DNA of 64,000 bases from Megalobrama amblycephala. Its lineage: Eukaryota > Chordata > Actinopteri > Cypriniformes > Xenocyprididae. The notes beneath the pieces were generated by a model. That model had not been told where the DNA came from. It did not search any database and was given only the letters and a program-made list of their open reading frames with translations. Made by a program: the position numbers and the translations under genes. The stretch spans positions 74,684,741 to 74,748,740 of the forward strand of contig NC_063044.1 of assembly GCF_018812025.1 (NCBI RefSeq), written 5' to 3'. Shown one piece after another: positions 43,501-52,293 of this stretch (position 1 is the first letter of the stretch; every line of letters begins with the position of its first letter).

Positions 43501-46500
43501 CGTTGTTGAAGATCTGGTTCCTGATGAGGTCTTACCAGTAATTAAGGATGTAAAGGTGGTGACCGTTGTTGAAGATCTGGTTCCTGATGAGGTCTCACCA
43601 GTAATTAAGGATGTAAAGGTGGGGACCGTTGTTGAAGATGTGGTTCCTGATGAGGTCTTACCAGTAATTAAGGATGTAAAGGTGGTGACCGTTGTTGAAG
43701 ATCTGGTTCCTGATGAGGTCTCACCAGTGAGTCAGTATGTAAAGGTGGGGACCATTGCTGAAGATGTGGTTCCTGATGAGGTCTTACCAGTGAGTCAGGA
43801 TGTAAAGGTGGGGACCGTTGTTGAAGATGTGGTTCCTGATGAGGTCTTACCAGTGAGTCAGGATGTAAAGTTGGGGACCGTTGTTGAAGATCTGGTTCCT
43901 GATGAGGTCTCACCAGTGAGTCAGGATGTAAAGGTGGGGACCGTTGTTGAAGATCTGGTTCCTGATGAGGTCTTACCAGTGAGTCAGGATGTAAAGGTGG
44001 GGACCATTGTTAAAGGTTCCTGATGAGGTCTTACCAGTGAGTCAGGATGTAAAGGTGGGGACTGTTGTTGAAGATCTGGTTCCTGATGAGGTCTTACTAG
44101 TGAGTCAGGATGTAAAGGTGGGGACCATTGTTAAAGGTTCCTGATGAGGTCTTACCAGTGAGTCAGGATGTAAAGGTGGGGACTGTTGTAGAAGATCTGG
44201 TTCCTGATGAGGTCTTACCAGTGAGTCAGGATGTAAAGGTGGGGACTGTTGTTAAAGGTTCCTGATGAGGTCTTACCAGTGAGTCAGGATGTAAAGGTGG
44301 GGACCATTGTTAAAGGTTCCTGATGAGGTCTTACCAGTGAGTCAGGATGTAAAGGTGGGGACCGTTGTTGAAGATCTGGTTCCTGATGAGGTCTTACCAG
44401 TGAGTCAGGATATAAAGGTGGGGACCATTGTTAAAGGTTCCTGATGAGGTCTTACCAGTGAGTCAGGATGTAAAGGTGGGGACTGTTGTAGAAGATCTGG
44501 TTCCTGATGAGGTCTCACCAGTGAGTCAGGATGTAAAGGTGGGGACTGTTGTAGAAGATCTGGTTCCTGATGAGGTCTCACCAGTGAGTCAGGATGTAAA
44601 GGTGGGGACCGTTGTTAAAGGTTCCTGATGAGGTCTTACCAGTGAGTCAGGATGTAAAGGTGGGGACCGTTGTTGAAGATCTGGTTCCTGATGTGGTCTC
44701 ACCAGTGAGTCAGGATGTAAAGGTGGGGACCGTTGTTAAAGGTTCCTGATGAGGTCTTACCAGTGAGTCAGGATGTAAAGGTGGGGACCGTTGTTGAAGA
44801 TCTGGTTCCTGATGTGGTCTCACCAGTGAGTCAGGATGTAAAGGTGGGGACCGTTGTTAAAGGTTCCTGATGAGGTCTTACCAGTGAGTCAGGATGTAAA
44901 GGTGGGGACCATTGTTGAAGATCTGGTTCCTGATGAGGTCTTACCAGTGAGTCAGGATGTAAAGGTGGGGAACGTTGTTGAAGATCTGGTTCCTGATGAG
45001 GTCTCACCAGTGAGTCAGGATGCAAAAGTGGGGACCGTTGTTAAAGGTTCCTGATGAGGTCTTACCAGTGAGTCAGGATGTAAAGGTGGGGACCGTTGTT
45101 GAAGATCTGGTTCCTGATGAGGTCTTACCAGTGAGTCAGGATGTAAAGGTGGGGACCGTTGTAGAAGATCTGGTTCCTGATGAGGTCTTACCAGTGAGTC
45201 AGGATGTAAAGGTGGGGAACGTTGTTGAAGATCTGGTTCCTGATGAGGTCTCACCAGTGAGTCAGGATGCAAAAGTGGGGACCGTTGTTAAAGGTTCCTG
45301 ATGAGGTCTTACCAGTGAGTCAGGATGTAAAGGTGGGGACCGTTGTTGAAGATCTGGTTCCTGATGAGGTCTTACCAGTGAGTCAGTATGTAAAGGTGGT
45401 GATTGCTGTTGAAGATAGGGGTTTTGATGAGGCCTTATCAGTGAGTCAGGATGTAAAGGTGGGGACCGTTGTTGAAGATAGGGGCTTTGATGAGGCCTTA
45501 TCAGTGAGTCAGGATGATGGAGTAAAGGACGATGATTATTGCTCTGATATATCTGATTGTCCAAAAGTAGGTGATAATTTATACACTGTGGAACAGATCA
45601 ATGAGTTTTTGGATGAAACAAAAGGTAGAAAGGTAAATGTTGCTGATTGTTTCCTGGATACTGACAAATTCATTGCTTCAGTTGTGTGGGCACGTAAAAC
45701 CTATAATTTTTCTGTGTTATCACAACAGAAACATTAAAGAAAAGAAAAGACAAAAGAAAAGCAAAAGGCAAAGGCAAAAGCAAAAGAAAAGAGTAGGAAA
45801 AGAAATGAGGGGAGAGTTTTAAAAAAAATAATTATAATGGCCGTTTGTCTGCCTCTTTGTTTTTCCTTTCTTCACTGTTTTTCCTTCCTTTTCTGTCTCA
45901 TGGAGCCATTGTGAGTAGCATCTTTAAACATAAATGGCCTTAGAGATAGGAGAAAACAAGCCTTGCTTTCAGAATGTTTAAAATTAAAAAATAGACTCAA
46001 AAACTGTTTTTATCCAATAGCTGTAGTTATGAATAATTATGAATATTCCCCCTTTGAGTTAATTCGCTACAAGGTTTTCTATTCTATTCTATTCTATTCT
46101 ATTCTATTCTATTCTAAATAACCTTATTGCATCTTCACTCTGGCATAAAATTGCTATCTTGGACCCTCCTCTTAACTTTATCAAAGATATCCAAAGACAA
46201 CTGGTTAATTTTTTTTGGTCAGGACAGCATTGGCTGAGAGCCGCTGTCCTGTACTTACCAATTTGGGAAGGAGGACAAGGACTCATTGACATTAAATGCA
46301 GAGTTGCTGCTTTCAGATTGCAGGCTGCTCAAAGACTTTTGTATAAAAGGCACAGTAGCTGGACGGAGGACAGTTGGGATTTGATCGACATCTTTTTTTA
46401 ATGGATCTTGACGGAGTGGACTTAACTGGTCTAACACCTTTTTATAAGACAATGCTTAAAGTTTTGAAAGTCTTCTCAAACAAGGGTCTGTAAAAGGTTT

Positions 46501-47929
46501 TTGGGGAAAAGAAGAACCCATATTGTATAATCCTGTGTTATCTGTAAAAAGTTTAAATTCTGTTTTTATGAGAAATGCACTTTCAAGAGCAGGTCTCAAT
46601 AAGGTGTCATGTTTTCTAAACAAGGATGGGTGGTTAGCCCCAGAAGATATTGCCAAAAAGACTGGTGTGAAATCCTTATGTTTTTCTGAAAGACTTTTAA
46701 ATGAAATTCTGTACCTTCTGAATTTAAATGTGCTCTGGATAATGATGTGAAAGAGTTTCCAGAGTTGGAAATAAACGTTTCTGTGGATTTTTTTTTTCTG
46801 GGAAAATTGCTTTCTTTTAGTACTCCAGAACTTAATTTTTTTCGTGATGTGAGCAAGAAATCGATGTATCTTGTTTGTGTAAAAGTAATGCGCTTTCAAG
46901 AACTTAAACAAGTACGCAAGTCAAAATGGCAAGAAATATTTAGTACAGATCTCTCACCTAAAAGAAGCTGGAGAACTTTATATAAGGTTCCTATTGATAA
47001 GAGAACCAGCGATTTAAAGTGGAGGATCATACACGGATTATTAACCACAAATAAACATAAAGCTCATTTAGACTCCAGTGTTCTTGATACTTGCCCATTT
47101 TGTTCAGATACTGAAACTGAAACTTTCATTTATTTGTTGAGTGTAATAGATTAGAGCCAGTTTTTCAAGTGTTAAAAGAATGGTGTGACATGTTGGGTCA
47201 TGTTTTTAGTCAAGAAGGTTTTATTTTTGGTCCTAAATATCGGTATAAAACAAGGAATGTTGATGTATTTCTGAATTATTTGTATGGACAAGCTAAATTG
47301 AGTATATGGTTGACAAGAAAAGCTAAGATTATGGGAAAAGGTTCTACTGACATTGTTTTGACATAAAAAGGTCTGGTTTCTGCCCGTTTAGTGGTTGAAT
47401 TTGCCTTTTATAAACTTATTGGAAAATGAGAAAATTAGTCACTTTTCAGGAAGTTCGGTGTTTAAATGGAATGTTATGCATGATAAGTGATGGTTGTTTG
47501 GAAATGAATTTGTAATTTTATAGAATATGTAATACTTAGAGTTTGGAATACTTTCTTAAACTCTCGAAAACAAGGATGTGTCACAGTTTTCTGGGGAAAT
47601 GAAGAATTCGTAATGTATAATCCTGTGCTGTCTGTAAAAATGTTAAAATCTGTTTCAATGAGAAATGCATTTGTAAGAGCAGGTCTCTGCAAGGTGTCAG
47701 CATTTTGGAATATTTATTTTGATAATTGTGTAATTTTGTAAATTTGTTTTTAAATTGTCATTAAAGGGTTTTGAAAAGTCAAAAGTCTCTCTAACACACT
47801 CTCTCTCTCTTTGTCTGACAGTTGGTGGCGCTGTTGTGCAGCTCCATTCTCTATAAGTTGCCTGTCGACTCCAAGAGACAACCTGTCTACTCGTCTCCTG
47901 CCTACTACTACCCTCACTCGTCTGTCTGA
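36203..47929 (+). CDS. CD9-like tetraspanin, copy 2
   Basis: Eight coding exons: 36203-36262, 39853-39955, 40070-40167, 40266-40340, 40422-40523, 40887-40976, 41185-41268 and 47822-47929, all GT-AG, giving 239 aa. Topology and Cys pattern match copy 1: MDGCAQMCKC start, FDCCGVDR, DTCPEG and RCPSV in the large loop. The tail is ten residues longer (LYKLPVDSKRQPVYSSPAYY, then YPHSSV). Exon 3 and introns 3 and 4 are identical to copy 1, whereas the large-loop exons differ mostly at replacement sites. The last intron is 6.5 kb because of a Tx1-like LINE and other insertions, and the alternative terminal exon of copy 1 is missing. The open frame has no defect, so the gene is probably functional if the last intron is spliced. 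Confidence 0.9.
36735..36820. repeat. Dispersed-repeat scrap in tetraspanin intron 1 (copy 2)
   Basis: Counterpart of 20850-20935 (GTTCGGTTTTTATCACAG, GGTTTCGGTACGGTTCGG). Upstream, about 36430-36470 and 36550-36600 repeat each other (TTCAACAGAATTCAA ... ATGATGATTCAGTGTTTCCC), a local duplication of about 100 bp around a GTGTATTCA repeat. Confidence 0.45.
36987..37733. mobile_element. 747-bp MITE-like element with 42-bp perfect terminal inverted repeats
   Basis: 36987-37028 (starting TTACAGTTTTTCTCCATTGG) and 37692-37733 are exact reverse complements over 42 bp. The interior has no transposase; short minus-strand frames at 37149-37489 show no motif. It lies in intron 1 of tetraspanin copy 2 and is absent from copy 1, so it inserted after the duplication or was lost from copy 1. 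Confidence 0.8.
37734..38208. repeat. Intron 1 DNA with a CGTCTCAGGTTACGTA-type fish repeat
   Basis: About 38015-38130 has AACGTCTCAGGTTACGTATA, ACCATGGTTCCCTGAGAGGG and AGACGCTGCATCC, a widespread teleost dispersed sequence. The rest is non-coding. The 20-bp minisatellite starts immediately after, near 38209. Confidence 0.55.
38209..39838 (+). repeat. 20-bp minisatellite in tetraspanin intron 1 (copy 2)
   Basis: About 80 units of the GATGATGATTGTGATGCAGT type, ending just before TGTGTGTCTTTCAG at the exon 2 acceptor. It has higher-order structure: a variant GCGGTTGATAATGATTG recurs at 38531, 38892 and 39039, and TTGTAATGTGG/CGG recurs near 39231, 39350, 39489 and 39628 (steps of 119, 139 and 139 bp). 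The 582-codon minus-strand frame over this region (38192-39940) is an artefact of the stop-free repeat. Confidence 0.95.
40530..40850. repeat. (CA)n and CA-flanked dispersed repeat in intron 5 (copy 2)
   Basis: Counterpart of 22750-22990: (CA)n at 40533-40618, then TGATGACATTCCATAGACAT and CCTCTAACCCTAAAC. The CA run is more uniform here than in copy 1. Confidence 0.7.
41320..42297. other. Left part of large insertion in tetraspanin copy 2 last intron
   Basis: Homology with copy 1 stops at about 41320 (after CATCCACTCA). About 41370-41440 is a transposon scrap shared, inverted, with 35385-35525. The rest, to 42297, shows no coding signal. Confidence 0.5.
42303..45737 (+). pseudogene. Tx1-like LINE ORF1 with 21-aa tandem repeats
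   Basis: Frame 42303 reads MFLCVICKHCESLRCFECGD then IGHS, a CCHC knuckle whose last Cys is replaced. A shift leads to the long open frame 42509-44023 (504 codons), mostly 21-aa units of the form DVKVGTVVEDLVPDEVLPVS + Q, about 22 in frame. Acidic and Val-rich, no known fold. Units vary in an ordered way (VIK vs VSQ, LVP vs VVP), giving a higher-order pattern. From 44005 many units carry a 5-bp deletion that creates GTTAAAGGTTCCTGATGA and stops the frame. After the array, 45400-45737 reads DDYCSDISDCPKVGDNLYTV and EQINEFLDETKGRK, resembling the C-terminus of Tx1-like ORF1 proteins. No ATG start is usable at 42509 (GTG). Confidence 0.75.
45900..46060 (+). pseudogene. Start of Tx1-like ORF2 (endonuclease N-terminus)
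   Basis: The frame from ATG 45900 reads MEPL, a stop, then VASLNINGLRDRRKQALLSE and CLKLKN, the first strand and helix of a LINE APE endonuclease (LNINGLR motif). It loses homology near 46050, before the catalytic Glu. The TGA at codon 5 and the following deletion make it dead. Confidence 0.7.
46116..47370 (+). pseudogene. Tx1-like ORF2 C-terminal region
   Basis: 46116-46401 reads LNNLIASSLWHKIAILDPPL, NFFWSGQHWLRAAVLYLPIW and EGGQGLIDIKCRVAAFRLQA, typical of the post-RT region of fish Tx1-like LINE proteins. It continues in other frames: VLSVKSLNSVFMRNALSRAG (46523-46750), then SWRTLYKVPIDKRTSDLKWR, IIHGLLTTNKHKAHLD and DTCPFCSDTETETF (46747-47154), the CxxC C-terminal motif, and a last piece at 47169-47366. 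Multiple frameshifts. Confidence 0.8.
47530..47700 (+). pseudogene. Second, diverged Tx1-like ORF2 fragment
   Basis: It parallels 46465-46610 (AGAAATGCA, GTAAGAGCAGGTCTC, AAGGTGTCA) at roughly 80 percent identity by eye. It is either a separate insertion or an internal duplication. Confidence 0.6.
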
Positions 47930-48516
47930 TGGAGGGATGAACACTTTCATCAGCCGCGCAGGTCAAGGAGAACCACACCTGAGTGTGTGTGTGTACCATC
48001 CAGAAATGTATTAATGTAATGTATTAAAAATGTTTTTTCTTGGTTATACAAACGTTCCATTTTATCACTCTGCAAACATTATGGGAACGTTACATTTGAA
48101 TGTTTTCAAACGTTCTAAAACAAGTAGAAACATTTAAAAAATGTTATAAGAACATCCAACTAAAAAGTTTCAGAAAAACATTCCATGAACAAAGTATAGA
48201 TACTATTTTTGTACTAACGCTTTGAGAACATTATTAAAGACCAGATAACTTTGAACAAATTGTTTGTTTATAACTTTGAGAGAACGTTGCCAGAACGTTA
48301 GAAAGGTCCCTGTTAGCTGTGCAGAAACATGTTCAGACACAACCTAAAGCCTTAAGGTTTGGGTTTATTTCATTTTATTGCATTAACCTTCATTTAATGG
48401 AACTTTTCATTTCTGAATTCTGCATAAACGCCGTCTGTTACAATCTCATCCTGAATATTTCATTTTCTTGTCTTGTTGTACAATTAAAACTTAATTTTTA
48501 CTGAAAAAACAATAAA
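47930..48516 (+). other. Tetraspanin copy 2 3' UTR region with AATAAA
   Basis: It aligns with 28716-30153 minus that copy's insertion and with 59640-60179. AATAAA lies at 48511-48516. Homology to the other copies ends about 48560. Confidence 0.7.
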
Positions 48517-48560
48517 GAAACTTCCACAAACCCATCTCAGTCGAGTGTTTCATCAAATGT

Positions 48561-49752
48561 TGAGCTGGATGGTGGTGAGGGGTCAAAGGTCAGGGGTCAT
48601 CAAATCTGTGATCGGCACATGAAACGGTGAGAAGATCATGCTGTTCTCTGTGGGAGAGAGAGATGAAGATGAGATGTGGATCTGTTTTCAGAAGTGTCCC
48701 AATCTCACCACAGACTGAAGGACTCAATCATCCTCAATATGTCACACACACTTCAATCTGACATGAAATCAATCCAAAACTCCAGTGTGTGCAGTACACG
48801 AGTGTGGCCACTAGAGAGCAGCAGCTCGGTCACATTCTTGGTCAGTGACGTCACAGGCACTCTCTGTAGTTGTGTCTATGTACGCACTCAACACTATGTA
48901 CTCAAGCATCTAGTGTACGAGGTTCATTAGGTTGTGTTGCTCTTCCCTTTTGACTGTGTCTTTTATGGAATGCCAACTCTGCCAAAATTAAAAATAAATA
49001 AAAACATATATAATGAAATGGAAAAAAATTTTTTCCACTTTTAATTACTTTTTTCTTTTATTTATACATTTATTCATTTCAATTTTTATTTATTTCCACA
49101 TATCTTTATTTCCATATTTTTTCATTTCCACATTTATAGTCCGTAGGGTAATGAGGGGGGCGAGGTTTACCTCAGGCATAGCAATCGAGCTCAATGGAGC
49201 AGTCGAGAATGGGTTTGTGTTTGATTTACGTGTTCCTAAACCTACCCGACTCCGCCCCCCTGGATCTCGAGTGTTCTGCAGTGAGGGGCTACTGCATTTT
49301 GTCGCGTCACGTCACTTCCGTGTGGACAGTCACGGCATCACTGATTAAAATGGGTTGTCTTGGTGTGGTCTTATTATTAATCTCACATTTTAGGCCAATT
49401 ACATTCAGTTTGATGAAAAGGCTGTAGGGCAGTTACCAGTCAAATCCAATCAGAGCTTCATCCATACAGAGGAGACATGAATGTATTTACACAGCGTTAG
49501 CTTCTGTCACAGAGTGCTTCTGAAATTAGTGAGGGCATCTCTCACCCTTTTCTATAGCCCATGATGACTACTGTCAGTAATCCCGCAGTTGGGACTGTAT
49601 TAAAGCATGTATGTGACCGCTTTATAGAGCATGGAAAACAAAATTATTATATATCGCCTAAACAGCGCGCAAAAGAGCGCCACCTTTATAAAGCTGTCAC
49701 TCATTCATGAACGCGATCTCACAAAGTTCAGTTACATTAATCAGTGAATCTT
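48561..49752. other. Non-coding stretch with a dispersed repeat scrap
   Basis: No gene recognised. About 49140-49330 (GGGGGGCGAGGTTTACCTCA, TCAATGGAGCAGTCGAGAAT, GACTCCGCCCCCCTGG) looks like a fish dispersed repeat. The 111-codon frame at 49013-49348 has no family signal. Confidence 0.5.
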
Positions 49753-51035
49753 CCCACTGAGCAAATTACGTCCAGAAGACGTCTTTTTCAGGTCTTGTCT
49801 CAGGTTGAAAAGACGTCCACTGAGGGGCCAGAATGAAAGTTTTTATGACGTCTTTTTTTACGTCTTCTGAACATCCGATATAGACGAACACGCAGAATCA
49901 CCAAAGGAGAAAAATCACAATTTTTAAGCCACCATCGTGGAGATGAGTGTTTGCTTTAGTTGGGCTCTTGACCCTTGCCTTATTAATATTAGAGTTTGTT
50001 TGGGCAGTTAACTGAGTTATAACAGCCAGACAAGTAAAGAGAAATGATCAGGTGTTGGTTATGTTTTCACTTAATCATTATTAGACCTGAATCACTGAAC
50101 TCATTTAGAGCCCAATCTCTGAGCATCACTGTGATTCTACAGCAGAAGATCAGCTTTATCAATATAATCTGAAGGATTTCACAAACAGTTGTTCTGAGCA
50201 AAAAAAAAAAAAAAAAAAAAAAATTTCTCTTAGGCACACACAGACATCAAGAATCAGCCTGTGAATCTCAACAACGGTGACAAGCAACATATTCTGATCA
50301 ACAGATCAACTCTGAACATTAGAAAACAAGCTACTAAAAAGTCACATAAACGGAACAAAATAAAATATGAGAATAAAGGAAATTACTAAAACAATTAAGC
50401 TCATAATTTATTCATGCAGCAATGCATGATGGGAGCCATGGATGAATTTTGATTGGTTGCTCCCAGAATGCACTGCAACATGCTTTTTGATGGTCACCAC
50501 TGTTGAGATTCACAGGATGATTCTTGATGTCTGTGTGTGCCTAAATTAGAAGCTTTTTTTTTGTTCAACACACCTTTTCTGAAATCATGTGAATCGCATT
50601 GGTAAAGCTGATCTTGTGCTGTAGAATCACAGTGCTGCTGTAATCAATAATGTAAATCTAACTCAGAGATTGGGTTCTAAATGAGTTCAGTGATTCAGGT
50701 CAAACAATGATTATGTGAAAACATAACCAACACCTGATCAATTCTTTTTGCTTGTCTGGCTGTTATGACTCAGTTAAAACTGCCCAAACAAATTCTAATA
50801 TTAATAAGGCAAGGGTCAAGAGCCCAACTAAAGCAAACACTCATCTCCACGATGGTGGCTTAAAAATTGTGATTTTTCTCCTTTGGTGATTCTGCGTGTT
50901 CGTCTATATCGGATGTTCAGAAGACGTCCAAAAAAGACGTCATAAAAACTTTCATTCTGGCCCCTCAGTGGACGTCTTTTCAACCTGAGACAAGACCTGA
51001 AAAAGACGTCTTCTGGACGTAATTTGCTCAGTGGG
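49753..51035. mobile_element. 1.28-kb palindromic (foldback) element
   Basis: The left arm (49753 to about 50270) and right arm (about 50515-51035) are near-identical reverse complements of over 500 bp, beginning CCCACTGAGCAAATTACGTC at both outer ends. Arms share inner landmarks such as CCACCATCGTGGAGATGAGT and CAGGTGTTGGTTATG. Differences are small indels, including an A-tract at 50198-50222 in the left arm and about 25 extra bases near 50640 in the right. The central loop of about 230 bp is non-coding. No transposase is present. Confidence 0.9.
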
Positions 51036-51777
51036 TTGTTACGTCCCAGTCTAGGAGTGGAGGAGTAACATAATCGAAGAACGTCACGTAAGGAAAGATT
51101 TGTGTTTATTGTAGGAGCTTAGCAATTTTTTTGTTTTCCATCCACTATTAGGTTCAGGAATGGGCATAAACCAAAACAACAAACAAAACAGAAACTAACT
51201 ATTTTTAATAATCTACCTTAACCTAACAAAGAAAAAATTAACAAAAATACATCAAACTTCCCTGTCTCCCTATCTGCTCAAAACCAGGAGAAAATTCTAA
51301 ACAAAAATAGATGCCCACTCCCAACAAATGTGGCGTAACTCTATTTGCAGATTACCTTTTAATACCGACACATTTTAGTCAAATAAAACGAGCTCCTACT
51401 GGATGGTGACGTTTACAGATTACCTTTTCATACCGACATAAGAAAATAACCAAGAAAGATATGCTGGGAAAAACAGTGGGTTAACATCGCAAGGCATACA
51501 ACAAGCTGGAGCACTAAAGATCACTCCACAACAGGCCGGAGGAACGCTGACAACAACGCGTTCTCCCGGCAGAACACACATACAGAGCCGCGCCCACTTT
51601 TCATTGCGCAGAAGCGCACTTTTAAAGGATGCGATAACCAGCGAAGAGCCAATCTACTTTCCCAGACAATTAGAAGCCGGAACCTGGAGCAGAGATGAGA
51701 AAGAAACTCGAAAGAAAAACAAAACAAAACAAACACTAATCACAGTAGAATATTACATACGTCCGAGGACGTAACAA
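51036..51777. mobile_element. Possible solo LTR or DNA element with 11-bp inverted ends
   Basis: It starts TTGTTACGTCC (51036-51046) and ends GGACGTAACAA (51767-51777), an exact 11-bp inverted pair; from 51037 to 51776 this reads TG...CA, as in an LTR. The interior has no coding domain. It abuts the palindromic element with no intervening base. No clear target duplication was seen. Confidence 0.45.
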
Positions 51778-52293
51778 TCTCTTAATGTCTGCACTTTGTT
51801 AGAGAGGATTTTGAAGCGTGCAGGACTGGACAAAAGCTCGAGCGGTGTCTGGATTCAGCTTAAACACCTGTGATTGGCCATTCTGTTCCAGAAACAAGCA
51901 AACTTGTCTGTGATTGGCTACATTGCTCGCCGAAGCAAAAAGTCGATTGAATATTTACAGGTTTGTTTCTCGTTATTCTTTCAAAATATTAATAAATAGA
52001 AATGAGCAATTATTAGTGTCATTGTAACCAAGTATCATCATAAATAGTGATCAAATATCGAAGCTATCTCCAATAGGCTACTTCAAAGCTCATGATCAAA
52101 TCAAATTATTTATTAAAATATTATAAAAACTGGCAAAAAAAAAAAAAAACTGTAAATATATATATATATATATATAGTATAGGCTATAGGCTACTTTTCT
52201 TTCTTTTTATTTTTGTTTACAAATCGCACCCTTTTAGGCTCTTGACATTCACTGGTCACTCAATGCGATAATAACCTATTGATCATGATGAAC
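51778..52293. other. Non-coding stretch
   Basis: AT-rich, with an A-tract near 52136-52150 and (TA)n at about 52158-52176. No gene. The last 30 bp lead into the first, slightly diverged satellite unit. Confidence 0.55.

Larger units (their letters stand above)
42298..47700 (+). mobile_element. Tx1-like LINE, internally deleted, with expanded ORF1 repeats
   Basis: In order on the plus strand: a zinc-knuckle remnant (42321-42390), an ORF1 tail occupied by about 46 units of a 63-bp coding repeat (42620-45520), the ORF1 C-terminus (to 45737), the start of ORF2 (45900-46050), an (ATTCT)n tract at 46075-46115 where most of the endonuclease and RT should be, and the ORF2 C-terminal third (46116-47370). 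A second, diverged piece of the ORF2 C-terminus sits at about 47530-47700. The element lies in sense orientation within the last intron of tetraspanin copy 2. Confidence 0.8.

Noticed and set aside
42509..45564. Minus-strand frames rich in RPHQEPDLQQRSP
   Set aside because: Antisense of the 63-bp LINE ORF1 repeat.
49013..49348. 111-codon plus-strand frame
   Set aside because: The Phe/Ile-rich start reads an AT-rich tract and the end reads a dispersed repeat.
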